From assembly GCF_964355755.1 (NCBI RefSeq), contig NC_092679.1, forward strand, positions 12,516,932-12,580,931: DNA of 64,000 nt, written 5' to 3'. Positions 38,691 to 50,990 of this stretch are shown piece after piece. A program made the position numbers and the translations under genes. The DNA comes from Antedon mediterranea (taxonomy: Eukaryota > Echinodermata > Crinoidea > Comatulida > Antedonidae). The notes below the pieces were generated by a model. The model did not search any database and had not been told where the DNA came from. It worked only from the letters and a program-made list of their open reading frames with translations. Numbering within the stretch: position 1 is the stretch's first letter; each line of letters begins with the position of its first letter.

Positions 38691-39338
38691 AGATTAATTA
38701 ATAACTTTCACTATGAACATGCAAATACAGTAATCACTGTTTATTTGTGTATGTTCTAGTTTAAAATTTGTATTGATATTGAATAATATATGAGAATGAT
38801 CCATGAAATTCTATGTAAACATCTTGTATTGGATATATATTCCATTATTTTGTTACGTTAAGTAACATAACATAATTTTGGCTAAATTCAGACAGAAGGC
38901 TTTGGTAATTATTAATGTAACCAGAGTATAATTCCACACTTTAATTTTCACAAAATTTCATAACCAAGGCATCTGGGATTATACTCGGTATTAATTGTGA
39001 ATGGAAAAAATAAATGATACATTTTTTAGAAAACAATCAAATTAAATCACTTTAATAATCCTACACAAAATGCCTATAGGTAAAAGTAAATTAATATATA
39101 AATTCATTTGTGCTTCTAAATTTACATGTGCACTTTTATATATAATTTGATTGGCCTTATGCTAACAAATTTGATACTATCAAATTTCAATATTGGTCCT
39201 GAAAATCACTATTTAATAACACCCATCATGATCTATTTATCAATTACTGCATCAATATTCCTTTCATTTATCCAGAGTTAGCCTGCTACCTTTCTATAAA
39301 ATGCTCTTTAGTCGGCTGGCAGTGGATGAACTCATGAA

Positions 39339-39510
39339 CTAAAGCTACATTCACACTCAGTCTTGAGTTTTTTTCGGTGGCCTGAGAAAACTCCGGGCAA
39401 TATATGGTGATGAATTCACACACACTGAAATGAGTGTAAACTGACCTTTGATCAGATTTTTTATCTAACCATCGGACTATAATCTGGGCTCAATGTGAAC
39501 GTAACTTAAA
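39339..39510. repeat. MITE-like element next to family D copy 2
   Basis: The inverted ends TAAAGCTACATTCACACT and its near complement AATGTGAACGTAACTTAA enclose about 170 bp without an ORF. It lies 20 bp from the family-D element, so two independent short elements sit side by side. Confidence 0.55.
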
Positions 39511-39530
39511 TATGGTATTTTGTTTTGTAC

Positions 39531-39686
39531 AGCTTGGTTCCCACTAGGATGCAACACAACATGCTTGCAAGAAAAGTTATTTGACCAATCACAAGCAATA
39601 AATTATTAACTGGCGCTAGTCATTGGTCAACTTTTTTGCATTGCATCAATGTCTTGAATTGCATCCCTAGTGTGAACCAAACTTAA
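39531..39686. repeat. Repeat family D (MITE-like), copy 2
   Basis: Ends AGCTTGGTTCCCACTAGGAT and TGCATCCCTAGTGTGAACCAAACTT (in part) are inverted, with paired internal GACCAATCACAAG and CATTGGTCAAC. No coding capacity. Confidence 0.65.
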
Positions 39687-40729
39687 AATACCACCCAATT
39701 TATCAAATGATTTTGGTAGCCAAATTTCCAACATAGAATGCATGTTGATTATATATGATGTTGATATTTGTGATCTATTTTCAGTATAGATTTTGTAATC
39801 CTATTTTTAGATTTGATATTATGCTGGTTACCAAAATCATATGAGCATCTTTAGTATTATTTATTCATTCCAGTATTCACAGTATAAATAGTTTTTTCAT
39901 TTTCGTATTTACTAAAAAATTTTGATTTCAGTTTTAATAGAAATATTTGTTTCACTGAATGCTGCAGTCTGTAAAATTGTTTTCACTTTCCGATCAATCA
40001 GTGTTTGTGTTTACTAAGTAATATCATTTTTCTTTTTTATCTTAATGTATATAATCCTCTCTTTCTCTCCCTCTATATATGGTTATTATATTTCTTGATA
40101 TTATTCATATTTTTGTATATATCTTTTTTATTTATAGTATTTTTCAATAAGAAGCGTAATTGTATTTCTGTGTATTTTAAAATGTATATGTTGTACATAT
40201 ATGTATGTTTTTATTACCAACGTAGTTCTAATCATATTTGAGCTACAAGTTAGCAGGGACATATATAATGATATATGTATTGTGTTCTTTTATATGTACA
40301 TTGTAATTTTCATTTCCCAATAACTGATTTTCCAAATTACATAGCATATCCAGAATGAAATGCAATCATTCTCAAGAACGTGAATCAATTCTTGAAATGA
40401 AATATAGAAAGAAAAAAAAAATCTTAAATTCACTGCAGATAATGAGACATGTTTCACAACAATATATTATTTTCTGAAATTGCTTTTTGATTTAAAAATT
40501 GTAAACATGAATTTGTTATATTAATGTGTAGCTATGTCAGGATGGGAAAAAGTAAGTTTATGGTCCAAGAGAAGGTAGTTATTTAAGCATGATTTCCACT
40601 ATAGTTAAATTTATTCACATGAATAAAATGTTTCTGCCTAGAAAGCAATGTTGCTACCCTCTATTTCCTAAAATACTTAGTACTATAATAGGTTTTGTTC
40701 TGGATAGGATATCTAGAATATCGCGTTGG

Positions 40730-40999
40730 GTGCTGTATCGACTGAGAGTGTGTGGCCTAGTGTATTAGAAGTTGGATCACAAGATTGAGAATTTTAGTCC
40801 AATACATTGCCTGTGTTCTTAGGCAAGACAATTTACTTATCTTTGCCTCTCTCCACCCAGGTGTACAAGTTAGTACCTGGTTTGGTCAAAGCACAAACTG
40901 CGCTGAGTACTGGCTGCAATGAAAGTACAATAATAACACCAGGGTAATATTGTAAAAGCGTCATTTGAACATATGGAATTTGCACTATAGAAATGAATA
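40730..40999 (+). mobile_element. tRNA-derived SINE
   Basis: The head has a box-A-like TGGCCTAGTGTATTAG (40752-40767) and a worn box-B region. Next come TTCTTAGGCAAGACA and TGCCTCTCTCCACCCAGGTG, a body phrase I know from SINEs of many marine animals, then GTACCTGG. The same TTAGGCAAGACA phrase occurs in the SINE at 63.8 kb. Confidence 0.6.
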
Positions 41000-42867
41000 C
41001 ATTAATCTCTAACAAAAGTTCATTAACATTATTTGACTGTAATTAGAAAGTAATAATTAATGTTGTCTATTGTGCTAATGAACTTCTTATTCTCAAAGGG
41101 TTTCATTTTTAGATAACATAATAGAGATAACATAATGGTTAGTTTGGATTCCTCCAGTGTTTTCCCTACACGATATCACACAAGTGAGTGCATCACAGAA
41201 GAAAATCGAAAATATCATTCCATGCGAGATACATGCTCATGTTTTTAGAGGGCTGCTTAAATTATTAGAAGTTATTTTTCACATGTAGTATTTAATTTGT
41301 TTAAAAATAGTGTTCTATTGTTTTTTAAACGCCAACAAAATTTAACTTTATAGAGGAGGTATTAGCAATGTTTTACACTTTACGACTTTACCTGCAAACC
41401 ATTTATAAATTGTGTATGTGACATTATCTTTTTTTTTAATACAATTTTTATTTCATCAACAGGAATAATTATACTTTCTATCATTTCACTATTAAGATGG
41501 TCAATAACCATAGTAATTAGCAATGTTTAGGTGCATAAATGAGTGTCCCACTTGTACGATATTGAGCTAGAACTACAAATTGCCCTTAAGACTTCAATTC
41601 TGTAGCAAAGTATTCCTCTGCGATTTATATGTTCTTCATTGTATAAAAAAATAAGATGACCTAGCATATTTCTTTGATAATATCTTGCGGCATAAAATTT
41701 AAATTGCTATGTATTAGATGTTGTATCTGATTCACAGATGATTCATGGATATATATGTATACTAAAAATGATGTGAATACAAGTCACATAATTAGCTCAA
41801 TAACTCTCAATTATCAACAAATTTCTTTCTGGAATTTTAATAAGTGTAAATTTTCATGCAAATAGAAAAGGATGTGCTGTCAATCTAAAACATTCAATGA
41901 AATAAATGTTAACAACTTAAGAAATATGTTCTAGATACATTTATAATGAGAGTTACTTAAATTCATTGTGTTTCATCGACATTTATAAAACTTGTGAAAT
42001 TTGTTTTCCAGAAACAAAATAGTTATTTAAAATTACACCAAAGAAAAAGTGTAAAAGTATTTATTTGTTCTTTCCTTTAAATTTATTATTTTTTTACTCC
42101 CATTGATTATGAGTGGCCATAGCAGTTCAGACACGCATGCTCGTTGTACTTGCACAACACTTGTTGTGTAATCCAGGTTGGTTGCAGTTTGACTTGTAGG
42201 AACCCTTACAGGCAATGAATGTTGTTGTATATGTAAACATCCACTGCATTTTTAAACGATTGTCACTGTATAAAGCTAATTCCAAATAGATTATCCATTA
42301 TGGTAAAGGTTTTTTTGACAATGCCTAGCTTGCTTCATTTTTGCATTCGTTTATTATTAATTGTTGTTTCCAATACTTTTAAATTTGCAAAAAGATTTAC
42401 ATTTCTGTTGAAATTTCAGGCACAGTTTGCGATATGCTTTATTAAACCTTGAATAAACTTGGATAAAAGACAAGCAAAATCTCTTGGTAAAACAGTGTAG
42501 ACTAAACATCATTAGTTTCACATTTTGACATAATCATTAAGGAGTTATCATAACACATTAGTATGTTCTAGACTAATCACCCCTTAGGACCTAGTCTGAC
42601 CATTGAAGGTTTAGTGTGTAACTTTCTAGGTTGAACAATTTTATTTCTTCACCAAATAAAATTTAATTCATGTCACTTCAAGTGTACATTCAGTTCACCT
42701 ATCACTTTAATAATCTGTTTTATATAACACCTATATAAATTCCTGTCATTTGATTGGACGAATGTGGGTCACATGGCGTGCAATAGTACGCACTATTCAA
42801 CGATCGTTAAATAGTACTTTTTGAAACATTTTTGTGTACGAAAAAAAAACGTCTAGATGTTATATAA

Positions 42868-43031
42868 AACAAATAATGAATGTTTTGTATTCGTGTAATG
42901 GTACAAATAATGGCACTTGGTGAATGATGAAAGGTTATATCAACTCGGCTTTGCCTCGTTGATATAACCTTTCATCATTCACCTCGTGCCATTATTTGTA
43001 CCATTGCACTCATAAACATTCATTATTTGTA
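42868..43031. repeat. Palindrome with about 80-bp arms (MITE-like)
   Basis: The sequence reads almost identically on both strands around a centre near 42950, with arms joined by a spacer of a few bases (GGCTTTGCC region). The outer ends ACAAATAATGAATG and CATTCATTATTTGT match exactly. Fully folded it would give one long hairpin. A diverged relative lies at about 38218-38350. Confidence 0.85.
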
Positions 43032-43040
43032 TAATAAGTC

Positions 43041-43194
43041 ATTACAATAGGCCCATTACAATAGGCCCATTACAATAGGCCCATTACAATAGGCCCATTA
43101 CAATAGGCCCATTACAATAGGCCCATTACAATAGGCCCATTACAATAAGCCCATTACAATAGGCCCATTACAATAGGCCCATTACAATAAGCCC
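43041..43194. repeat. 14-bp minisatellite, eleven copies
   Basis: Unit ATTACAATAGGCCC, 11 copies in exactly 154 bp. Two units carry AAGCCC instead of AGGCCC. It starts 10 bp after the end of the palindrome at 42868-43031, where a single TCATTACAATAG seed is present. Confidence 0.95.
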
Positions 43195-43599
43195 ATCATA
43201 ATTAAATTGCATTGTGTCTATCTAGTTTTTAAATATATTTTTCTCCTAAAAAAAAATTTACTTTTTTGTTTTTATTTCCATTTTATTGTCACATACTGCA
43301 ATAGAATATTAATTTTGATTACAAATTGCATCAATAAAAATTATTACATGTTTTTGGTTGAATTTATAATCGTTTATTTTGTCTCTTTTTAAGTTGCAAT
43401 ATTTTTTTTCACTTTTTTTAATTTTTCATGTTTTTCGGGGACAATACATCTCTAAATATATATTATACAAATTTCATAGTACCTCAATGACAATAAATCT
43501 GATCATGCATTTCAATGCAACCTAACAAAACTTTATGCAGATCATGATATTAAAGAGAATAAATTTATTGTGTCTTGCATTAATATTATATGGATTTAA

Positions 43600-44302
43600 T
43601 TAATTCAATGACATTTCAACCAATGATTTTAGGCTGATTATTAATGGTTTTCTGAATAACCTGAAGGAAAAATGGAATGCAATATCAACTTATATACCAT
43701 GGCCAAAAATGATTGATCTACCCCCTGCGAATGTAGGTGTACTTGATTCTAAGAAACATCTAAAAATAACGAACTACACAAATATAACACTAGGAACGCA
43801 AACAACTACATTTCCAAAAACTATAGCAGTAAGCAAATACTTAACTCTATACTACATACTGGTCCCCTACTCTGGAACTCTCTTAATCCGTCAATAACTA
43901 ATAGCAAAACAAATAATACTCTAAAAATAAACTACAAATCTTATCTAATATCAAAATATAAAGTAAATTAATTATTTTGATCATATTAATAACTTATAAT
44001 TAAATTTAATTAGGCAAATCATATAAATACAGTTTGTCCTTCCTGTCGTCCTTGTCGTGATTGTATCGTCGTACATGTCCGTCCCTGTCTGTCAGTAGCT
44101 AACCTTCACCTTATGCTTATTATTATTATTTTTAACTTTTTTATTCTTTCTGGTGGATCCAGGCTTAAAGCCCCTTGGGGTTTAAATGGTATTCTCCAGG
44201 CATAATGCAACTATTATTTACTTAATTTCCAACCACTTGTATCTTTTATATTTTGTATATGTTTGCATTATGTGAATAAATTTGAACTTGAACTTGAACT
44301 TG
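43600..44302 (+). mobile_element. LINE 3' end: frameshifted C-terminus of the retrotransposon ORF2 plus 3'UTR
   Basis: A frame at 43867-43971 reads LLWNSLNPSITNSK and continues to a TAA. This 'WNSLP/N' block followed by a basic tail is the usual C-terminus of CR1/jockey-type LINE polyproteins. Upstream coding (43709-43897) is in another frame, so the copy carries at least one frameshift. The 3'UTR contains a GC-rich inverted motif (about 44150-44200) and ends in three TTGAAC-type repeats (about 44282-44302), as in CR1-like elements that end in short tandem repeats. It is a 5'-truncated dead copy in the sense orientation within the neurexin intron. Confidence 0.6.
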
Positions 44303-45344
44303 ATCTCAAATAAATCGATAATTCTCAAATTTATAGATCGAAGTTAGATATTTATGTTTCTAGATGAGAAATAGAACTAGAAAACTGAAATCGTGAAATC
44401 TTGAATTTTGTAGATCAACAAAATCTCAGATATTTAAATTTCTGGATCTATAAGACTTTTGAAATCCTTTTCGTGCAACCTAAGTATATATTTTACTATG
44501 TAAATTTTTTTTTTTTAACTTTTTAACTTTTTAATGTTGTAAATTTTGATGTTTGAAAGCTTGTACCAATTTTATATGTAAATCTCTCGCAATTCAGTTT
44601 TATTTTATATATACTGCAAAGAGAAATATTGAATAAAAGCAGAATGAATGAATGAATGTTGAAATTTAAAGTTAATGTCCAAATTGTTTAGTTTTCGATA
44701 ATAAATATACTTAAATTGCATGAATATAGAATTATGTTAATGTTTAACTTGAATTGTGAACAGTCCTTTTCAGAATTTATAAAAAAACACAGTGTAATTG
44801 TGAACAACAGGAACGTAAGTTAATTTATCATATTAAATGTTTATACAAAAACTGTCCACCATTTTAATATTTTATTTAAGAAAGTTGATAATTTATGTTC
44901 GTTGTTTTAAAAAACATTTGCTTTGCTTTTTTTAAAAAATTATCTTTTTACCAATTTATATCTAAAACCATCCGTATGAAGTTAGGTATTAGTGTTACAG
45001 TAAGTTATGGTCTACACAACTTCTATAAAGTCTAAAAGATCGGAAGGACTGATATTTTTAATGTTGATAAAGATATCAAGGGCTTTTAACCAGGAATTGT
45101 ACATTAGATCCTGTACTATAAAATATATTTCAGGTTATGGATGTAATACAGTTTCTTTCTGCATTGATTTTTATTGTTTATTGATTAATAAACCTCAAAA
45201 GCAAAGTGTATTAGTAGGATTAATATTGCAATGTAATATTGTTCATCTGTTTCAAGTTGAAAACTCTCCGGATTACTCCTCTCCCCAGATTCTCATTTTC
45301 AAATACGCACATGGGTATTTCGTAACAATCAATAAAGGTTGAAA

Positions 45345-45640
45345 GTGTACTAAGTTGAGTTGTTAATTAATAGATACGAGACCGATGAAAGCTCCTGAAT
45401 ACGACTGATAATTCCCCAGTTGATTGGTGTCTCTAATTGATTTCCCTGCGGAACGTATGATAGAGAGATGTCCGCCATAGTGATTCATGTATCAATAGCG
45501 ATAATTATCGTCTCTATAGATGAGTACAGGTGTCATGGACCTGTCATTGTTCTTTTTACATGTAATATCATCACCTCAGGTGTTTATATCTAATGTACAT
45601 TTACCTTCGCTGGAATGATGGATTTTAATGACTACCTCTA
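45345..45640. other. Non-repetitive, GC-richer intronic block; possible conserved non-coding element
   Basis: About 300 bp of higher-complexity DNA in AT-rich intron. It has several TAAT/ATTA homeodomain-like cores (TTAATTAATAG, TCTAATTGATTTCC, GCGATAATTATCG) and no ORF, inverted ends or match to the other repeats here. Regulatory function is a guess based on composition. Confidence 0.2.
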
Positions 45641-46404
45641 GTATCAATTAATATATAAATATTAAATCAAAATATAATATTTCCATAAAATAACATGTTT
45701 GTGTTTTTATACCAACGATAATTAAAAACTTAAATGTTATGCAAAATTATAAATACAGTATTATGCAAATTTGTATAATTTATTTATATATTTCAAATAT
45801 ATTTATAAACGATACTCCATAGAATAAATTAAATTTTCACTTTCATCCAAGGTTTCTCTTCTGGAACATTGTTCCTCTGATCTATTTTTAACGACTATTA
45901 TATAAATAATTATTGTATTATAAGTTAACTGGGAGTTAATTCAACAAGGTGGAGCCAAGTAAGAAAGTCAATCTTTCAATGAATGAAAATATTCTTCATA
46001 TTCAGTAAATAAAAAACATTTGTAATGCATGGACTCTTCCAAAGTAAACTTTTAATCTGGTGCTTCCATTATTGAGTCAATTTTGAAGGCTAAAAAATAA
46101 TATACTTGCTCAACATGTTTTCAATAGTATCCCAATCAAAGTTAAAAACAGTAAAAACGTGATGTAAGATTGATATGAGATAAATACTTTATTTAAATCA
46201 AATGAAATATACTGTATAATGTTTGTAATAGTAGTGTCATCATGTAATGTTGCGTTTCCTACATAAAGAATTAACATTTTAAATGGCCCAGCTATTATCT
46301 GGAAACAAAAATGTGCAATCTGTAACAATTGTTTTATAAGGTTTCTATAATTTAAATTAAGACATTATTGTAAAATATATTGTCCCCCAAAAATATAAAC
46401 AATT

Positions 46405-46530
46405 AAGATTATTAAAATAAGACTTTGAATAGGCCAGTTTTAATCAAGTTATTCCCTTCTGTAGAAAAAACGAACAACAAATAATGATTTCACTTATAAA
46501 GAGACGAAATAAACAGTTAAATTTTACCAA
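46405..46530. repeat. Repeat family F, copy 2
   Basis: Second copy of the sequence described at 31205-31370, with ATAAGACTTTGAATAGGCCA near 46417 and AAATAAACAGTTAAATTTTA near 46507. Confidence 0.5.
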
Positions 46531-49002
46531 AAAGTAAATAACTATTATGTGACATTAAAATGGCATAAATGACAAGATTAATAACTTCAAAAGAAGATGT
46601 ACCATCAAAGTACAGCTTGAATCCAAGTCATAATGCTCCAGTATTATGCACTTGTACAATTTCCTCAGTGCAGTTAAACAGTAATTTAAGTTGGCTGATA
46701 ATGATACCTTTTACATGTTTCCATTATCTATACATAGCAATTATCTATTGCTATGTAATCGCATACTGTTTAAATTAAATGCATCCAACTTGAGATCAGC
46801 AATATCTTATATTATTAAAACTGTGTGCACTTTGAAAGCTTTTATAAATAAACTAATAAAGCAACTTTAATGCATTTACTGTTCCGTCATTTCATTCAGG
46901 TTTAAAGCAGAAATTGTAAATTGTGTCTTTAAAGAATGTTGTAAAACAAAAATTTTGTTTTCAACTATTGAAGAACTCCAATTGATGAACTCCTATTTAT
47001 GTTTCATTTATTTGTTCAACCAGCATAACATCAATACAATAACATACACTTCTACATATAAAAATGATAAATGCTTGGTATTGGCATCTTAAGCAAAATA
47101 TATCATTGTAACAAACTCAAATAAGCCAGCTACCTCTCGTACTTAACAATAATGTTTAAATGTATTGAGCTGCAGCAGTTCTTTTAAAGAACAAAACATA
47201 GTAAAAGTAATATTTTCTTGGACTCCAATGTGAATTTTTCTCAATTTTGTATGATGAGGACTTAAAAAAGAAGATTTATCCAGTACATTTTAAAAGTTTT
47301 GTTCCAGTGTTCTGTCTATCTTAGCCCTTGCCATGATGCACTAAATTATATATATATAGTGGTTTGATTCATCCTAAAGCAACCCAACCAAAGTACCTAT
47401 TAAAATATAATAAGTGGGTCAAGAATAGATAAAATATAGCAGCTGAATGAACTTTTTCTGCTTTAGTTGATATGAGAGCTGGCTAATTAATCTGCTCGTT
47501 CTCCCTGTAGACTGATAGTTAAAGAAAACAAACCTACCTAGCAATTCCTTAGGCATTCAATGATATTGATCTTTACATTGATTTCATAAATCTAGACCTG
47601 AAGACGAACAAATAAAGTTGGAATGACAGAATTGAAATGGCGCGAACCTTAATGTACAATATCAAAGAGAAAGTAATGAGATAAAATGTCAGATAGGATT
47701 TAAAGTTATTCAATTATTTTTTTATGCATAATTGTTTTAATTTTTTTATTTATTTACAAATTCAGATAAAAAAAAATGTTCAACTATCTTTTTACATATT
47801 TAATTTCAATTATAAATAGAATAGTAGCCTTTCACGTTGCCTAGAAAAACTCAGGACTCAGGAAGTTTACACATGCACTGGGACATTGCAGCGTTTTTAC
47901 CAGGGAGTTTACAACTCCCTGGTTTTTACTGTGTGTGTGTGTAAACTCTATACTTTTGCTGAATGATATGTATCAGATGGCTTAGGAATATTCATATACG
48001 ACAGAAATTGGAAAACTAGGATAAATTCGGTGAAAACAACTTTTGTTATACCATAGGTGGCCAATGTGGGCCAATTCAGGCTCTTAATTTTTTGTAAAAC
48101 TATGAAATACTTTATAATGATAAATATATATGGTAATTTCATCACTTTTTTCTTGACATTCTTCTTTTAAGTCCTGAATTCACCACTGTAGCCTATATAG
48201 CCAAACGCTCCATAATGAATCTAGAACTGCTTTTGAAATGATCTAAATCCTAAATGGATTTTAATTAGCGATTAGCCTGTCTTTCATGGACCAAAATAAC
48301 ATTTGGTCAACAGCATTTAGTCAAGTTAGACTATTTGATTTAGATAGATTTCGATGAACTTTTATGAATTACAATTACTTTTTAAATTGTACGTTGAACT
48401 CTTTATTTCTTTTTATACGGATTACCACTTGCTGTTTGACACCATATGCTAGTTTCTATTATACTATTTTGCAAAAGAGTCCAAACAGTGTTCGCTATAA
48501 AGTTTTTTTGTACTTTTCGAGGCAAGCATACAGATAAATAATAGCACAGTTGCAGATGCTGGTAAAATATATATTTTTAATAATATTAAGATTAAATATT
48601 TTTAATTAAATTTATAATAAAATTGAATAAAAACCTGAGACCATTTACAATAAATTGATATTTGTTATTACCATAGACTTTCAATTGATTCTTTTTACAA
48701 GTTCTATGAAATAATAGTAGGTATTATGGCTGTAAAAATTTGCATCAAAGCTATTAAATAGGTCGCATATTTCATACAAAATTGATGCATGAATTTAAAC
48801 AATTTATTTTATATTATCGGTAAAGTTGAGCAATCCTTTGATCAACAGTGTTTGTGTGTTGTCGCTTTTCTTTCAATACCTAGTATCTCAAAAGAATATA
48901 CAGTAATTGTTATTGTTTATTGTATTTTTTGCTCGTAAGAGTGTAATTAATTGGAAAAATACCACAGATACCAGTAAAATATAAGAAACAAACATATTGT
49001 TG

Positions 49003-49150
49003 TTAACGTTTTCCGTCTTCAGACATTACGCTTTCCACAATTTGTTTCCATTTTTGTCTGTTTATGGCAGGATGGTTTGTTATTGTGTTAGTGTCTACTT
49101 GTCCTTGTAAGTCTTTCTTTATTTGATTCATCCAGTTATTTCTTTGTCTG
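49003..49150 (-). mobile_element. LINE fragment: C-terminal end of a reverse-transcriptase polyprotein
   Basis: On the minus strand the sequence reads without interruption from RQRNNWMNQIKKDL to WKQIVESVMSEDGKR and a TAA stop (49003-49005). The 'W..QIKKDL ... A.NR..W..IV' spacing is the usual C-terminal tail of many invertebrate non-LTR reverse transcriptases. The fragment stops exactly where repeat family A begins (49148). Either the family-A unit inserted there or the two were joined when an element was copied. Confidence 0.55.
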
Positions 49151-49325
49151 ATGAAGAGCTAGTGTTGCCCGAAAGTTCTGCTAACTTTTCTGCCTGTTTT
49201 ACTTTATCGTTTTGATTTAGGTTTTTTTTTTTATCTCTATTTAGATCCAGCCACTGATAACCATCATTGACATTTTTTCAGTAATTTGCATTTGGATTTA
49301 TATATATATATATATATATAAATCA
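49148..49325 (+). repeat. Repeat family A, copy at 49 kb (with hammerhead-like core)
   Basis: The copy starts at CTGATGA and runs through a T-rich middle to a terminal (TA)n block after GGATTTA. The same roughly 175-nt unit occurs at 62441-62612 (+) and 27411-27573 (-), and is interrupted at 9101-10260. The CTGATGA / stem / GAAA order at the 5' end resembles a hammerhead ribozyme core (CTGATGA 49148-49154, GAAA 49171-49174). Confidence 0.7.
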
Positions 49326-49664
49326 AAGAGCTGCATAGGCAGGAAATAGACAAAAATCAAGACCAAATAAGTTAAAAACGTTCAATAAGGCAAGATGTTC
49401 TAGTAATGTTCATTTTCTGTCCACATGTCTTAGACGGAATGTCATACCCAAGTCGTTTAGATCTACCTGGTCAGCATCCTTTGCTTATGTTGATAAGAAG
49501 TTCATATCTGATAGTTTCAATGCTGTTTCCAGACGTTTATGTGCATGGGTATGGGTATTCAATTGAACTTAAAGAAATTTGCGTATTACGATGAACAAAT
49601 GGTATAGTTTAAATAAACTTTCGAGGCAGTTTTAACTTCTTTGATATTGATTTTTTTTATATAT

Positions 49665-49880
49665 ATAAACCTGACTCTCCAAAAACCGTAATCAATACCT
49701 ACCAAACAACTCTCTCAAACCCAACTTCCTCCCAAAACCCAACTTTCTACAAAACATGACTCCCTCCTAAAATCCAACTCTCTCTCACAAGATCCAACTC
49801 CCACCTGACCTCCTCCTATAACTCCTTATGACTTTCTAACAAAAGTTGGCACTCTTTCAAAAACCAGACTCCCAAAACCC
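49665..49880. repeat. G-poor, C/A-rich degenerate tandem tract
   Basis: About 215 bp of loosely repeated (A)ACCCAACTCTCTC / CCAACTTTCTACAAAAC units, with almost no G on the + strand. The period is irregular, near 18-22 bp. Confidence 0.5.
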
Positions 49881-50911
49881 TACTCTAGGAAATTCAGAAA
49901 AACATTGAAATTTGGAAAACTCTTACGAACCAGAATTTCCACAAAGTCTTATAATTCCCATATTCATTGAAATTGAACCTGTATTACAGTATAAGACAAA
50001 AAGCAGACATTTCAGTCTGGACCAATGGTGTCTGTGGTGGTATTGGAAGAGTTGACTAATTCCAACGTGACTAAAAATCCTTGATGAATATTGTTGTTGG
50101 TGCGTGAAATTGTAAGCTTAAACAATCAAGGGCAATCAATGTAACTGATAGCAGTTAGCAGAATAATGCCAATGATTGCTTATTGATTAACCTTCTATCA
50201 TTCTTTTCATTTTGGGAGGTGTGAGAATCTTGATGATGTCATCACTATCTCATACTGAATATATTATATAATCATCAAAATCTAATTAGCTCAATAAAAA
50301 ATAATGATGAGAGTGACAAAGTAGAAAGACTGGTAGGCCTACCTAGAACATTAATACAGCATTCTTTTCATTTGTATGAAGGAGTTATGTATTTAGTAAT
50401 TTCAGTTACAAGTTTCAAAGATTAAAAAAAAAACTTTATTATCTAAATTGGCATACTAGAAATAGCAATCTAGAAACAAAATTACTAGAAGTACATCATC
50501 AGTGTGTAGGGAACACAGGAACCAAGTTCTTCAAGTGAGTTGGAAAAGAATGATTAGAGAAAGGATGTGTGAACATCTTCTTCTGTAGACCATGAGAGAC
50601 CAAACCAAAAACTGTTTTTTATTACAATAAAAATACAATACAATACCAATTTTCCTTATCCTGCCAAGCTCTTACAATATATTAAAAGTATTAGTCTCCG
50701 ATGAGGTTCAGATTTAAAAAAAAAATAAAAACAATGAAAGTATAAACAATAAAAACAAAAACTATGACAACAATTTTAAATTCAACTAGACTAAAGTGCT
50801 TCTTGACTTCTTGTATCAGTATTTTAATGTGAATTATTATATCATTAAGAGTATACTGTAACTAATCTATATATGATTAAAAATGTTCATCTAGTTTTGA
50901 ATATCCATGAA

Positions 50912-50990
50912 TTAGTAGTTCGTTTTGAAGAAGCTGTGCGAGCAAAACAGCAAAACTTACAAATTTTGTTTTTTCAAAATGAACTACTAA
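50912..50990. repeat. Small hairpin
   Basis: TTAGTAGTTCGTTTTGAA (50912-50929) and its complement with one change (50973-50990) enclose a 43-bp loop. A short ORF runs across it but has no other coding sign. Confidence 0.6.

Noticed and set aside
43038-43200. CRISPR-like regular repeat
   Set aside because: The 14-bp units are contiguous with no spacers, so it is a minisatellite, and the DNA is animal.
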